Shown here: one piece after another, positions 22,746 through 33,691 of the stretch
Layout of the letters: each line of letters starts with the position of its first letter
Numbering within the stretch: the stretch's first letter is position 1
Source: Spirometra erinaceieuropaei
Lineage: Eukaryota > Platyhelminthes > Cestoda > Diphyllobothriidea > Diphyllobothriidae
Direction of reading: 5' to 3'
DNA length: 64,000 nt
Assembly (NCBI GenBank): GCA_902702965.1
Contig: CACRXP010000567.1
Location: 49,150-113,149 of the forward strand
Made by a program: the position numbers and the translations under genes
The notes under the pieces: model-generated
Databases searched by the model: none
Seen by the model: the letters and a program-made list of their open reading frames with translations, nothing else
Told to the model about the DNA's origin: nothing

Positions 22746-23039
22746 CACTACACGCAACTGGGAAGTATGCGTTTCGGCTCCTTCTCCATGCGGCCCCTTT
22801 GTTGCATGTGTGATTCGAGTCTGAAGCTATCACAGCGCGTCAAGCGCTGTTACTTGGAGGGCTGCTGACTGACCCCCCAACTCAGTCCACGCAGTCTGCC
22901 CAATTGTGTGTGTATGTGTGGAGTGGCGGATTGGTGGGCTGAGATGCAGGCTGCAATGACTCCTTCTTAATGTCTTCTTTCTGGCACTCCCACTCCGTGG
23001 GATCCAAGCCAGGTGTGACGGCATGCCTAGATGTGGCTT

Positions 23040-23260
23040 CGGCCGTGCCATCCACCTGCACCTCCCCCACCTCCGGTCTTCTTGACCCTGTCTTGAAACC
23101 GAGTCCAGGTGGGGGAGGAGGAGGAGGGAGTGCGGTAGATTCCATGCAAATCTACACTCACTATAAACTAATTCACTCACAAGTCACCCTCTCTGCTTCA
23201 GCATACTCTGGAGTACACAGTGGGCAGCGTTGGTGACGACGATCGAACTGTCAATGGCAC
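23040..23260 (+). repeat. GC-rich hairpin repeat, copy 3
   Basis: The clearest copy of the stem: CCTCCCCCACCT before and AGGTGGGGGAGG after a core with GGTCTTCTTGACCCTGTCTT. Downstream are CACTATAAACTAATTCAC and a CAAGTCACC block. Confidence 0.7.
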
Positions 23261-23264
23261 ACTT

Positions 23265-23480
23265 AGACGCGGGTTCATGCAGTGCCAGCCACTTGTGTCC
23301 GATTCCGTCCTCGGTCTTTTTAACTCTATTTTGGTGCCAGTGCCAGGGGTTGGGAAAGGGGAGAGTGCGGCAGATGCACTGAAAGTCTCCTATCACCATT
23401 AACCAATTCAAGTGCATGTCATCGTCCCTATGTTTACCCTGATGTGGGGCCTGCGGTGGACATCGACCGTAATGACGATT
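23265..23480 (+). repeat. GC-rich hairpin repeat, copy 4
   Basis: Follows copy 3 directly in the same orientation, so the two form a tandem pair. It is more diverged (GGTCTTTTTAACTCTATTTT) but keeps GTGCGGCAGATGCACTGA and a TATCACCATTAACCAATTCA block. Confidence 0.6.
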
Positions 23481-23739
23481 GAACTGTCGTCCCGCAGACC
23501 AATTAACTCCTTGGAAAACTTGAAGTTTCTTGGCTTTTCTTGGTTTCTCAGTTTTTTTTCTTTAAGATAAGGTAGCCCTAATTACAAGTCCTCTTTAGCA
23601 ATCCGAGCATGCCGCCTGGCCGTTATGCTATTCGCCGTCAGGGTTTTAAAATGGGCATGTTTGTGGATAGAGCTTTTCCACCCAAGTCGACTGCTAACTT
23701 GTGAGTTTACTTCGATCGAACTGGCAATATAATGGCATG

Positions 23740-24640
23740 ATTCCTTCTCTGTCCTTATAAGACAACAGCAGTATCGTTTCTTGTGCTCATTTTGCGGTGC
23801 ATCAGACCTTTTTCAAATTTTATACCTAAAAAGGGTACGTCTCGGTTTTAAAAGTGTTTTTTCAAGTTCCAAGTAGCTAAAAATCCGAACTGTAGTCGCA
23901 GTTTCGTCTAGTTTTTTTCAAAACCACGTGTTCTACACTCTGCATTTAGGAAAAATCACACATAAACTCGTGTTACTAAGATGGTGTCATATACGGCTGA
24001 ACGAACAGACACAACGTTACTTGAGTAAATGTATCACGCTCTTCGAAAATCTTATAGTTGCAAACCTTTGTTAGCTCAAAATCTACCCTTCTTTTAAGTA
24101 CTAGATTTCAAGAAGTCGCAATTTCCAACTAACTGAGTGCGTGAAAGGACACTGATGCGCATGCCTTTTTGCAAAATCTGTTTGGATTTATAAGGACGTT
24201 TAAAATCGATGGAGCACTTCAAATAACTTATGTAGTCAATTTTCAGTGTGTTTTTTTCATAGGCAGCCGGGATTAAGCGCATTAGAATTCCGATATTCTG
24301 GCACGACTGTGCCGTGTGGTTACCAATAAGTCACCCAATAATGGCGCCTTTTGAATGCGCGCCTTTTCGATCCCACAGAAATCATACTAGTTAAAGTAGC
24401 ATGACTTTACTCCAATAATATCTAATTCGCCTATAAATCCAAATGTATTTGGCAGAAAACCTACGTAAGAATAGTCTTTCTTGTTCCCCTTATGTGGTCA
24501 ATTACTTCTTCAAACTTTCTAGTCAAAGAACTTGTATCTCCGAATTCTACAAAGCTACTTTCCTTCCTGAATAATTTTCATTTCGACTTGCGACTGCATA
24601 TGAGTTCACGGTTACCAAACTAAAAGCTGGTCCCAAACGT
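23740..24640. mobile_element. ancient foldback element remnant
   Basis: Blocks resembling foldback arms occur in order (TACCTAAAAAGGGTACGTCT, TCGGTTTTAAAAGTG, then GGATTTATAAGGACGTTTAA, CAGCCGGGATTAAGCGCATT). No clean termini or TA flank were found, so limits are approximate. Confidence 0.4.
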
Positions 24641-26111
24641 ACATGTCCCAAATTTGTTCAACTTTAATTGTTCGATCTACAATAAATGCGTTACTGGAGG
24701 AGAACTACTCTAAAGGCTGATGCAGCGGTGAACAGACGCCTTCGCTAAAGGCCCTTTGCAGTCGATCGGATATGCTGGGACCTACGACTTTTGAAGTTTC
24801 CTGGACGGCTCAAAGGAAGGAGAGCTCTACACGCGATTGTCTGGTCTCTGTAAATGTTTTGCAGAAAATAGCCGCTCAAAACATCTGAGCACAAATAACA
24901 CGTTTCCCCGCAAGACTGAAAGATAGCCCCCCCCCCCCCCCCCCCCTGCACATCTGAAATGCACGCTTACATGGTCGCTACTTTACGTCCCTTATCGACC
25001 TTGGAGATGATACTTTCGCCGTACGCTCCCCATTTTTATTTCCCTGGGCTACAATAAATCAGCCGACGTTCGACTATCTACCCCGAAAATGATACCTTTG
25101 ATGGTACGCACGCCGTAGGCATTTGCTTGGAGATAGCGCACGCCAAAAAGTCGCAGACAAAGCAACATGGTAACATTATACGGCATCAGGACGGTAAGTT
25201 ACTTCTATTGGAACAATATTCAACTATGATGACGAAAAGGATTCAATACTTAGCGATCCAGAGCTTAGTAGAGGATTCACGGTTTAAAAATTTGCGCGTT
25301 AATATGGAAGGATTTTGCTGGTACCGTTCTCGCAGGCATAGTGAACAGCATTCAACAATGGCGTTGGGGAGGTGTTGGGGTTTGCCATGTTCACGGGGTA
25401 CCATACGGTCTGGGCGTTGATTTCGAGACTGCGACAGCGGTTTCTTTTTTTCTTTTCTCAAGTCTTCGGATTTGTCGGCATGTTATAATCTGGGGATTGG
25501 GAGCTATCAGTCGTGCTCTGTGGGTGACCAGTTTTGTTAGCGCATCCTTCCCCTGTTGTGTTTACGACAGTTGGAAGGGACACCAGTTAACACTTCTGAC
25601 AGTTGCACACACTTGAGTACGATTTACGTAGGATGCCGCTGCGGTCATTTCACGCTCCCTGCTCTGGCATCAAGGGCAGCAGGCCACATTGTTATCGCTA
25701 CCAGGGGCCGACGTTACACCAGGCAGCTATATACCACCCGCGGTCGTCCGCAGTAGCGCCGCGTCATGCCTACGAACACCGCCGCGCACGTGGTTGGTCA
25801 CGTGGTTTCCTCTTAGGAGGGGGAGTGCGGTGAGACAGTGCCAGACCCTCGGGTGCGTGTGGCGGTGACTCAATTTAGGCCAGGCCTTTTCTGTCCTTGC
25901 CGCTTCGCCCTCGAAAAAAAACAGTGGTAGGGTCTTTGATGTGGGGGACTAGGTTCGCGCAGAGTTGCCTGCACTTAAGTGGAAGTTCTGTTAGCGGGTG
26001 CGGGCCTGGCGACAGACGCAACCGGCCGCAAAGCGGGAGAATGCCTGAGGCCTTAACAACGTCTCCTAAACGCGAAAACACGGGTTGGGTTTCATACGCC
26101 GTACTGGCTTA
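24641..26111. other. no recognisable gene
   Basis: Holds a C homopolymer of about 19-20 at 24927-24946, the second copy of the diverged repeat at 25312-25430, and otherwise unassigned sequence. Confidence 0.35.
25312..25430 (+). repeat. diverged dispersed repeat, copy 2
   Basis: Partner of 10205-10330, sharing CCGTTCTCGCAGGC and GTTGATTTCG at its two ends with similar spacing. Confidence 0.45.
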
Positions 26112-27075
26112 CAGTAAGTGAGCAATCTCATGAAATGTTGGTCGAAATTCTGAAATGCGTTTTCAATTAGGAAAAATTACATAGGTGGGGAAGAAAGGCT
26201 GATTATTTTGCGACATAATCCTATAGTATTTCAGGCTCACCAGGATGTCGGCCGCTGAATGCGCCTCTTTTCGCCCCTCCCCCTGAAGAAACCACACTCC
26301 GTATTTAAGTAGCATGCGTTTTTCACATAGATTTTCGATGGTCTTATAAATTCTAATATATTTTATAGGGAACGTGCACAAAAATGTGCTTTCTTTCACT
26401 CTTTTGGTAGAAAATCACATTATCTTTACATTTTATCTCCTAAGAACGTTCATCATTTGGTTTTAGGAAAGTTTCTAATTATGGGATCTTTAAGACCGTG
26501 CCATGTCCATTCCTACAGCATCGCATATGTGCGTTAGCCAATGCACCTCATGAAATGTACGACATAGTCCGCATCCGTTGCAAATTTTTATGAACTCTTT
26601 ATGGTGTCTTCTTAAAGGCATAGAGGAATATATAATTTCCCTCAGGCGGAAAGCATACACTTTGTAAACTGAAATCGCTAAATGCTCAAAAGTATTCTGA
26701 AATTGGGAAACTTTTTCAAAACCTCTAAATGCATTTTCTTCTGATACAAAATGCAAAACAATGTGATTTTCTACCAAAAGAGTAGAAGAAAGTATATTTT
26801 GTGCGTGTTTTTGATAAAATATATCTAAATTTATAAGACCACCGAAACTAAATGTGAAAAATGCATGCTACTTAGGTAGTCAGTTTTTACCGAGTTTGGT
26901 TTTTACAGGACGACGAAAAAGAGGCGCATTCAAAAACCGACACTCGGTTGAGTCTGAATTACTATAGGATTATGACGCATGATTGTCAGTATTACAGCCC
27001 CACCTTAGTAATCCCCCCAATCGAAAATGCATTTCAGAATTTCGGCCAACATTTCAAGAGATCGGTCACGCACTG
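26112..27075. mobile_element. foldback element, subfamily B
   Basis: It starts CAGTAAGTGAGCAATCTCAT and ends GATCGGTCACGCACTG, flanked by TA at 26110-26111 and 27076-27077. It is collinear with the copy at 2086-3029, with inverted arms around a loop. No coding capacity. Confidence 0.8.
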
Positions 27076-27199
27076 TAGTCTTGGCTTGGAAGTGGCTTCC
27101 ACCAATCCTGGTGCATCACACAGCATTTTAACTTATGACTGTCAATTAAAACAGTGCGTATTCTTATTCCCTATGTCGACCTTCTCAAGTGTTTATTGA

Positions 27200-27945
27200 A
27201 GGTGCAGAAGGTGGAGCTCTTTTTCTTCGATACCAGTTGGCTACACCAACTTCAGACTAGTCATCAACACAGAGAAGATGGTGGCCATGCATTAGTCAGG
27301 GATTACAAAGAATCCCACATCAACGTCAGCAGGGCTCGACTCACCACTGTGGACAAATTTCCATATCTAGGTAGCAAAATCTCATGAAGTGTCAAGATCT
27401 ACGACGAAGTGTTCCACTGGATCCCTAAACTCAGCCAGGCATTTGGCCAGCTACTGACCACCCAGTTTGGAGTCGCCGAGGACTTCACTTGAACAACAAA
27501 CTCTAGATGTACGGGATGGTGGGCCTGACGAAATTACTCTACACGATAGAGACATGAGCCTGTCACCAAGCCAATCACCGCATACCCTCCCACAAACACA
27601 TACACACCACACAGAGATCCGTCCCATATCTATCACCACAGGCACGGATTAGACATTGCTCACGTGAGCGGCAAGTGTGTTCTTCGACTCCTCACCCATG
27701 CCGCCTCTGTGGAACTTTAACTCATTGATGTCCGAGCAGAGAAAGAAGACAGCATGGGGATGCATCCGGCGGTGACATCTGTTGGACCGCATTTTCGTCC
27801 AGAGGCGAGACCGACAGGACGTGCTGGTAGGCGGGACGATCTGCGATGCCGACGTCTGAGCTGACCACCGCCTCGTCATCTCCAAGATGTGTCTCCTAAT
27901 GCAACAATGGGCGTGTGTGTGGCACGCGCAGACGGGATGTTCAAC
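27200..27945 (+). pseudogene. RTE-type LINE fossil (RT thumb and endonuclease pieces)
   Basis: At 27257 a frame reads LVINTEKMVAMH then a stop; a second frame gives ARLTTVDKFPYLGSKIS and IYDEVFHWIPKLSQAFGQLL, which are consecutive blocks of RTE/BovB-like reverse transcriptases. From 27776 another frame reads HLLDRIFVQRRDRQDVLVGG and, at 27860, ADHRLVISKM, the last blocks of the apurinic endonuclease domain. In an intact RTE the endonuclease precedes the RT, so the pieces are rearranged or come from two insertions. Stops and frameshifts rule out function. A foldback element starts 13 bp downstream. Confidence 0.7.
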
Positions 27946-27957
27946 ATTGTCAACCTA

Positions 27958-28951
27958 CAGTAGGTTGTCTAACTCATGAAATGTTAACCGAAATTTCGAA
28001 ATGCGTTCCTGTTTCGAAAAGATTAATTAAGTAGGGTTGTAAAAATAGTCGGCCTGCAACATAATTCTATAATAATCTAGTTACCTCAGGGTGCCGTCTT
28101 TCGAATAAACTTCCTTCCGGCTGCATGCAAGAACTATACTCTGTAAAAATGACTACCTATGTAGCATGCCATTTTCTCATTGATCTTCGATGCCCCAAAG
28201 AGTCCAATTATATTTCGTGAAAAACATGCATAAAAATATTCATTATTTTGCTCATTCGGTAGACAATTACGTCTTCTTCCAATCTTGTACTCGAGGGAAG
28301 GGTGCAATTCGGTTTTCAAAAACTTTTCTAATTCCCGAATAATTTTGAAGCCGACTTGCCGTTGCATTTGCATTCACGGTTTCCAAACTACAAGTCGTAT
28401 ATTTTCTGCGTATGGAAAACCATACATTTCTAAACGGTATTAAGAGAAGACCATGTGGGGTTTCTAAAACTTAGCAGTGATTTTCAGCCATATTGTTAAC
28501 TTTACAAGCCACATCGGTAAATGCCGAGACAGGATGTTTTATGAATGGCCATTTCACGGTATTAAAAAATCTCACGATTAGAAACTTTTTAAAACCGAAT
28601 TGTACCCTTCCTTTGAGTACAAAATTAGGAAAAGATGCCATTTTCTATCGAATGAGCAGAAGAATGTATATTTTGTGCATGTTTTCTATGAAATATAAGT
28701 GTACTTTTAGGGGCGTTGAAAATCAGTGTATGCTGAAATCAATGTATGCTGCTTAAGTAGTCCTTTTTTACGGAGTATTTATATGCAGCCGGAAGAAAGC
28801 TCATTCTAAAGCCGTCATCCTGAGGTAACTGAAATATTATAGAATTATGTTGCAGGCTGATTCGTTATGCAACGCTACTTAATTACTCTTTCCGAAACGA
28901 AAACGCTTTTCGGAATTTCAGTTGACATTTCCTGAATTAGCCCACCTACTG
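27958..28951. mobile_element. foldback element, subfamily A, complete
   Basis: It starts CAGTAGGTTGTCTAACTCAT and ends TTAGCCCACCTACTG, with TA at 27956-27957 and 28952-28953. Length is 994 bp. The loop is in reverse sense. A good reference copy for the family. Confidence 0.85.
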
Positions 28952-28953
28952 TA

Positions 28954-29883
28954 TCTCACATGTGCAGCACTCGAGTCTCTCTCTCTCGTGTCGTGAGACC
29001 GCTATGTCTAGAATTTAGACGCCCTCAACGAGTCAAACACAAATGCCACTCAGTCCATTTCAAAGAACCTATGTCCTCAATTGTCCTGGCGTGCTCTGTC
29101 ACGCCTGTTCTTGCAACCGCCATCCAGCACCTCTAGCGTGCGCTGTCAAAACTGCGCACATACTACTTCACACCTGCGTCCTCGACACACCCACGTAGGA
29201 GATAGGCGAGTCGGCAACCAACACACTGCAGGCCTTAGAAGCTCGCTTTGCGGGCACTGCAAAAGGCCTTTTAGATTATTTGCAACATTTCGGCTCGTGG
29301 TGTGGGGGGTCACCGGTCTCGTGAACAGACAATCACCGGGGGTCACAAAACGAAGAGCTTTTTCGGCCAGGCTACCAATAAATGATAAAGCTTGCCAGAA
29401 TTTCAGCGATCCTCTGTCGTCTGTTTCGGTGCGCAGAGCTGCTTAGATGTCCGTTGGTCGAAAATAAATATCCAGGGCGTTGAAATTCGCCAGTTTTGTC
29501 CACTGTGTTTCTTATCTCTTCCGGAGGCTTTGCCCATGGACGCGTTTAGGGGAATTACTTTGCTAACTTAAAGATTGTACTTAGTAAAGTTGTGATCATG
29601 CATGATACAGCCGACCTCCACGCGTGACGATCTCCAGCGGCCATTTAACCCTGTCAGCCAATGCCTCCACACCAGTCCTGTCGTCCTGGTGTCATACTGG
29701 CCCTGAAGCAGGATGGATGAGGAATGAGAGAGAGAGAGAGTGTGTGTGATAGGCGTTGCACAGGTCTGCCGCACACCCGAGTCGCCGATGTTGAATCCGG
29801 CCCGTGGGGTATATGGTGGACGCTGTCGTTCACGACAGTCCTACTGTAGTGTCAGGCAGTGCGTGTAAACAGTAAAGAATACA
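28954..29883. other. unassigned
   Basis: A plus-strand frame of 121 codons (29081-29446) has no recognisable domain. A GA/GT microsatellite lies near 29726-29748. GTTGTGATCATG with flanking sequence near 29590 recurs near 30565, so part of this stretch is repetitive. Confidence 0.35.
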
Positions 29884-29981
29884 GGCAGAAAGGTATTACC
29901 GACAAAGACAAGGGAGACTGGAATGGCCATTTCTGGCTTATTAGTCGTCGTCAGTCAGCCATACCCAAGCCCGAAGTGTGG
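29884..29981 (-). repeat. SINE 3' part, inverted
   Basis: Reverse complement of 30139-30236, nearly perfect over 98 bp, including AAATGGCCATTCCAGTCTCC. With the plus-strand SINE it forms a potential hairpin with a spacer of about 157 bp. Confidence 0.7.
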
Positions 29982-30039
29982 CACAACGGAACGAGTGAGT
30001 TCCGTATGAACGATCGGTGAGCGCCCCCTAGCATTGTAT

Positions 30040-30240
30040 ATTCCCGATCTGAAACCGACAGGGCAACGGGCTCGTGGCCCAGTGGGTAGAGGCGTGGACT
30101 TCAAAACCAACAGGTCGCGAGTTCCAGGCTCGGGTGTTCCACACTTCGGGCTTGGGTATTTCTGGCTGACGACGGCTAATAAGCCAGAAATGGCCATTCC
30201 AGTCTCCCTTGTCTTTGTCGGTAATACCTTTCTGCCTATA
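30040..30240 (+). repeat. tRNA-derived SINE
   Basis: A pol III A-box TGGCCCAGTGGG is at 30075-30086 and a B-box-like GAGTTCCAGGCTC at about 30119-30131 (the usual GTTCGA has one change). A non-tRNA body follows: CACACTTCGGGCTTGGGTAT, then CCAGAAATGGCCATTCCAG and CCCTTGTCTTTGTCGG. Its upstream leader, GAACGATCGGTGAGCGC, recurs at about 30006 and 30313. Confidence 0.65.
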
Positions 30241-30985
30241 TATCATGCGCCGCTGTGCGGCTGCTGGTTGCGCTCGAGCCCTTAAGGCACAACAGAACGA
30301 GTGAGTTCCATATGAACGATCGGTGAGCGCTCCCTACCATAGTAAATAATACCTCGTCTACCTTCGTTTATAACCAAGCTCTGGCTGAAATCCCTTCCGG
30401 CAGGCCTCGGTCGACTGGTCGGTTTGGCACAGTGCGTCTTTGTGGAGATGTACAAAGCGGTCATATTCTGGCCGTACAGACCGCAAATGTATGGTGAGAC
30501 TCGGGCAGCAGCCTTCGACGTCCCTAACTTATTGCTTTCCTATACTTGTTTGAATTTGATACAGTTGTGATCATGTCTGATGTAGCCGGCCTTAATGATT
30601 TCACTAGTTGTACCGCTTCATACGTAGTGTCAGAGGATCTTGAGAGCTCGACCAATTCTCTCCTCCACCGACGAAAACCGAGTACAGAAGGTCCAAGCAC
30701 TACTTTCACGAGTTGACGAACTGTGCGAACCAGATTTGGAGTTGGTCACCACTTCGACGCCTCCATGTGAGCAACGGCGCCCGATCAAGTGTAGAAACAC
30801 CGACCTCGTTTGAGTCGCCGTACTTCAATCAAGGGATGCTTCACAGGCAGTGGTAGTCCAGCACTCCCCCCTGTAACTGTGAGATAATTAACCGAGGGAT
30901 TTTGCTGGCGGAAGCATGACTGGCTTTTCGGAGGAAAGTGCTTGAAACAAGTTCTGAACATAGGAAATCTCGACCGTCTTTGCTG

Positions 30986-31130
30986 ACTATGTCCACCGTG
31001 TGCTCCACAGCAGAGTTTGTACGGAGACCGTTAATTGCGCGCGCGAGTTAATTCAAAGTGATAGTGGATTTGCGCTGTATCTACCGCACGCTTCCTCCTC
31101 CCTCCCCTTGGATCCGGTGTCAAGACAGAG
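30986..31130 (-). repeat. GC-rich hairpin repeat, copy 5
   Basis: Minus-strand copy with CTCTGTCTTGACACCGGATC and the G-rich run, ending near GTGTGCTCCACAG on the plus strand. Confidence 0.55.
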
Positions 31131-31409
31131 TATCTCTGTATATGACGGGGTAGGGACGTACATAGTCGGGAATGTAGAAAAAGGCCGATTATATATGTAT
31201 ATATTTGAAAGGTTACAGGCAGTGCCCTTGATGACCCTGTTAGTGTGCAGTAAATTCTGCATATTTACAGCCAGTATTAAATTACTAACATTTTGAATGC
31301 GTATGAGTCAAAATGTAGGACAATTAAAGGCCATTGTTGCTTTTGAATGTGAATCACTGTGGGGAAGAGAGTAGACCACGGAGCATCTTACAAGGCTGTC
31401 TGCGAGTAA

Positions 31410-31718
31410 TCACATTTTACCAAAAATTAAACAATTAAGCCTTCTAAGACTACAAATTGTGTAGACTTTCACCATCTCTCTTGGTAGCGAGGCATATGGT
31501 GCGACTACTCGTTGGCTGAAGAAACATTTTCCGAGGTCCAGTCGCGTGAGTTCGCTTCTGATATTGTGCGGATGACTGCGAAGGCTAGTTGTGCATGCAA
31601 ATTCAAAGAAGTCCTCCAGCCTTAGCGAGCACCCATGGTAAAGGATAATCCGAAATACCCAAAGCTGACTACGCCTTAACTGTCTGTATGATAGGGGAAA
31701 TAAATCAAGTTCTTCCAA
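31410..31718 (-). pseudogene. LINE reverse transcriptase C-terminal fragment
   Basis: The minus-strand frame contains LDLFPLSYRQLRR, LEDFFEFACTTSLRSHPHNI and KCFFSQRVVAPYASLPREM. These are the consecutive C-terminal blocks of CR1/jockey-type LINE proteins (usually RRxRGDLI, then TxxLRGHPxKL, then FFSxRVVxxWNSLP). The GDLI and WNSLP cores are altered. Only this piece is present. It lies downstream of HDHD5. Confidence 0.7.
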
Positions 31719-32544
31719 CCTAACCTAGCACGATAAATCCTTAATACCGTTGACCATCGTCATTGCCCTGATTCGCATCTGTTCGAAGGGGTTAATACAC
31801 AGTCTGACCGGGGTTGAGAGCGAACTCACCTAGCCAGAGGGCCGGATGGCTTAGTACGTTAGAATTGCACACGAGACTGTGTTCGGCTGACATTGACGGG
31901 GCTCTTGCTAAACCTCTGTTTGGCCAATGTCATCGTTGCTGTAGCGAATGCGCGACCGCTGTAGTGAATGTCGTCGCCGCAGTCAGTTGTTAGGGCCTAG
32001 AAAACAGCCTGTCCGCGCGCCGTGGGCCCTCGAGCGGCGGGACTCGTGGCCATCATGATTAATGGCCTGCACCGTCATTGTTGTGGTTCGCTCTGGCCGC
32101 CGTAAAGACAGTTCGTGTCATAACAGAGTAAGCCCTGATTGGAGGGGGGGTTCTACTGGCAAATACAGGGATGTTTGAAGGGCCATTTTTCGCCCATTTG
32201 CCTTCATCAGCCAGGGCTAGGTCGCATCAAAGGTTGGAACTCGGTTCATTAGGCCTCAAGCGATGTGCTCTCGTCCCTTGGGGCTAAAAGAGACCCCGAA
32301 TTCTTGCCTGTAAGTCGTCATACGATCTCCTGCGCGAGCTATAAACTCCCCAGCATCGAGGCAAAACGGAAGTTCATACTTCCGTTCGCTCATCGAAATA
32401 GATCAGCGCTCTGCACTCAAATGCGACCAGTCTCGACTGCCATGACAAGGACCACTGGCACCCATGCCATCGCCTGTAGATTCTTAGAGTAAGACAAGGG
32501 AGCAGGTTTTCTCCCGCCCTCGGATGACGGGTGACCTTGCGCTA
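31719..32544. other. unassigned
   Basis: A SINE-body-like GGCCATTTTTCGCCCATTTG is at 32180-32200. No gene was recognised. Confidence 0.35.
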
Positions 32545-32670
32545 AACTCCAAGTCGTTGCCTATTCTCCTTATCCTAGCCCTAACTTTATCCCTACACAT
32601 TACCTTAGCCCCAACCCTAACCGTGGTCCTTCTTGGAATTCAGCACATAGCCACCTGTAATTCGGAGGGC
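32545..32670 (+). repeat. degenerate telomere-like tract with GCCACCTG motif
   Basis: CCTAGCCCTAAC and CCCCAACCCTAACCG tracts are followed after about 30 bp by ATAGCCACCTGTAATTCGG. Same order as at 51443 and (reversed) 12490. Confidence 0.55.
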
Positions 32671-32904
32671 TGCCTATTCCCCCCGTCGATCCAAATGCTC
32701 AAAATGGAGACCAACAGCCTTAAGGCTTTACTTCATTCAAACAATCACCAGACGTGATTAATTTTTTTTTCGAATATAGTAGTTTTATCTTGACATGTGT
32801 TCCCTTGATTACTTTAATTGGTCATATTGGGGGAAATGGAAGGCGATGGGGCAGTAGAAGGGAGGGGGACCCCTGGTTGAGCAGGCGATGGAGCTAGGGT
32901 CATG

Positions 32905-33045
32905 CTCGGAACGAGCTCGCAAGTCCTTCCTCCGGAGCTCGTTTCGGGCTCGTTTTAGCGAGCTCGAATCAATGACCACATCAAAGATCCAATAGAGCTC
33001 GCGTACCTCGTGAAACGCGAGCTCGTTCAGAGCTCATTTTGCTAT
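32905..33045. repeat. cluster of GAGCTC palindromes
   Basis: Six GAGCTC hexamers occur in about 140 bp, mostly within GAGCTCG, plus one GGGCTCG. Clustered short palindromes of this kind resemble subterminal transposase-binding repeats of some hAT elements, but no termini were seen. It lies just past the HDHD5 3' end. Confidence 0.5.
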
Positions 33046-33149
33046 TATGGCGTGTCCCATCAGTCTCAGTCTCAAGGCTAAGCGGAAATGCCCACTTTTT
33101 GTCCAGAACAGACTGATGAAAGCGAGCAGAGAAAAGGCAGTAAGTTCAT

Positions 33150-33155
33150 TTATTT
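33150..33155 (-). terminator. HDHD5: poly(A) signal of HDHD5
   Basis: AATAAA on the minus strand (TTTATT on the plus), about 320 nt after the stop codon at 33476. It is the first perfect signal seen downstream and would give a 3' UTR of roughly 340 nt. Confidence 0.5.
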
Positions 33156-33475
33156 TCCTTCACCCACAAACTGAAATTGAAGTCAAATAATTTAGTCGAG
33201 TTAAAAGAAAATGACAATGTCAAATAATCGAAAAGCGTACCAGCTAGCAGTCTTTGCCTCGTACAAGCACACGAAAACACACGCATACATACAAAAGGTA
33301 AATTAAACACAAGGGAGACGGCCAGCATCAAAAAGGAAGTTTGTAGGGAAGGTGTTCCGTGGAAGCATAGTCTTCGTCATCGTATGGAGATTACTGTCAT
33401 TGGCTGTTGGCGCCCCCGGGGAGGGGGGAGGAGAAGGCGAGGACAGGAGAGGACTGGCTCCTTGTTCCCTTAGTG

Positions 33476-33691
33476 CTAGCAACCACTCTCATCGAGGTAG
33501 GGACAGGCACGCGTCACATGGACATTCCCATCGAGGCGCCCCTCCAGAAAGAGGATGTACTGTATAGCCTCCTCGATATCTCGGGCAACGAAGTTGGGTA
33601 CACGCAGACCCGGCAAGTGGGGCAGGTTCGGATGAATTTCCTTGACCGGTTTCAGCAGGTCGGGCCATTTGACACGCATTTTCTGATGCTC
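33476..33691 (-). CDS. HDHD5: HDHD5, last coding exon
   Basis: The exon starts after a good acceptor (CTTCTGTAG) at 33692 in phase 0 and encodes 71 residues ending DESGC and a TAG. It contains HPNLPHLPGLRVPNFVARDI and EEAIQYILFLEG, which align with the C-terminal DVNEAVQLVF region of human HDHD5. The exon follows the VYQ codon of the preceding exon. Confidence 0.8.
   Translation of the reverse strand, partial: EHQKMRVKWPDLLKPVKEIHPNLPHLPGLRVPNFVARDIEEAIQYILFLEGRLDGNVHVTRACPYLDESGC

Noticed and set aside
24927..24946. Long C homopolymer as a functional quadruplex site
   Set aside because: A single homopolymer run with no conserved context; also prone to sequencing error.
29081..29446. 121-codon plus-strand frame
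   Set aside because: No domain, no splice context, and repeated sequence nearby; not called as a gene.
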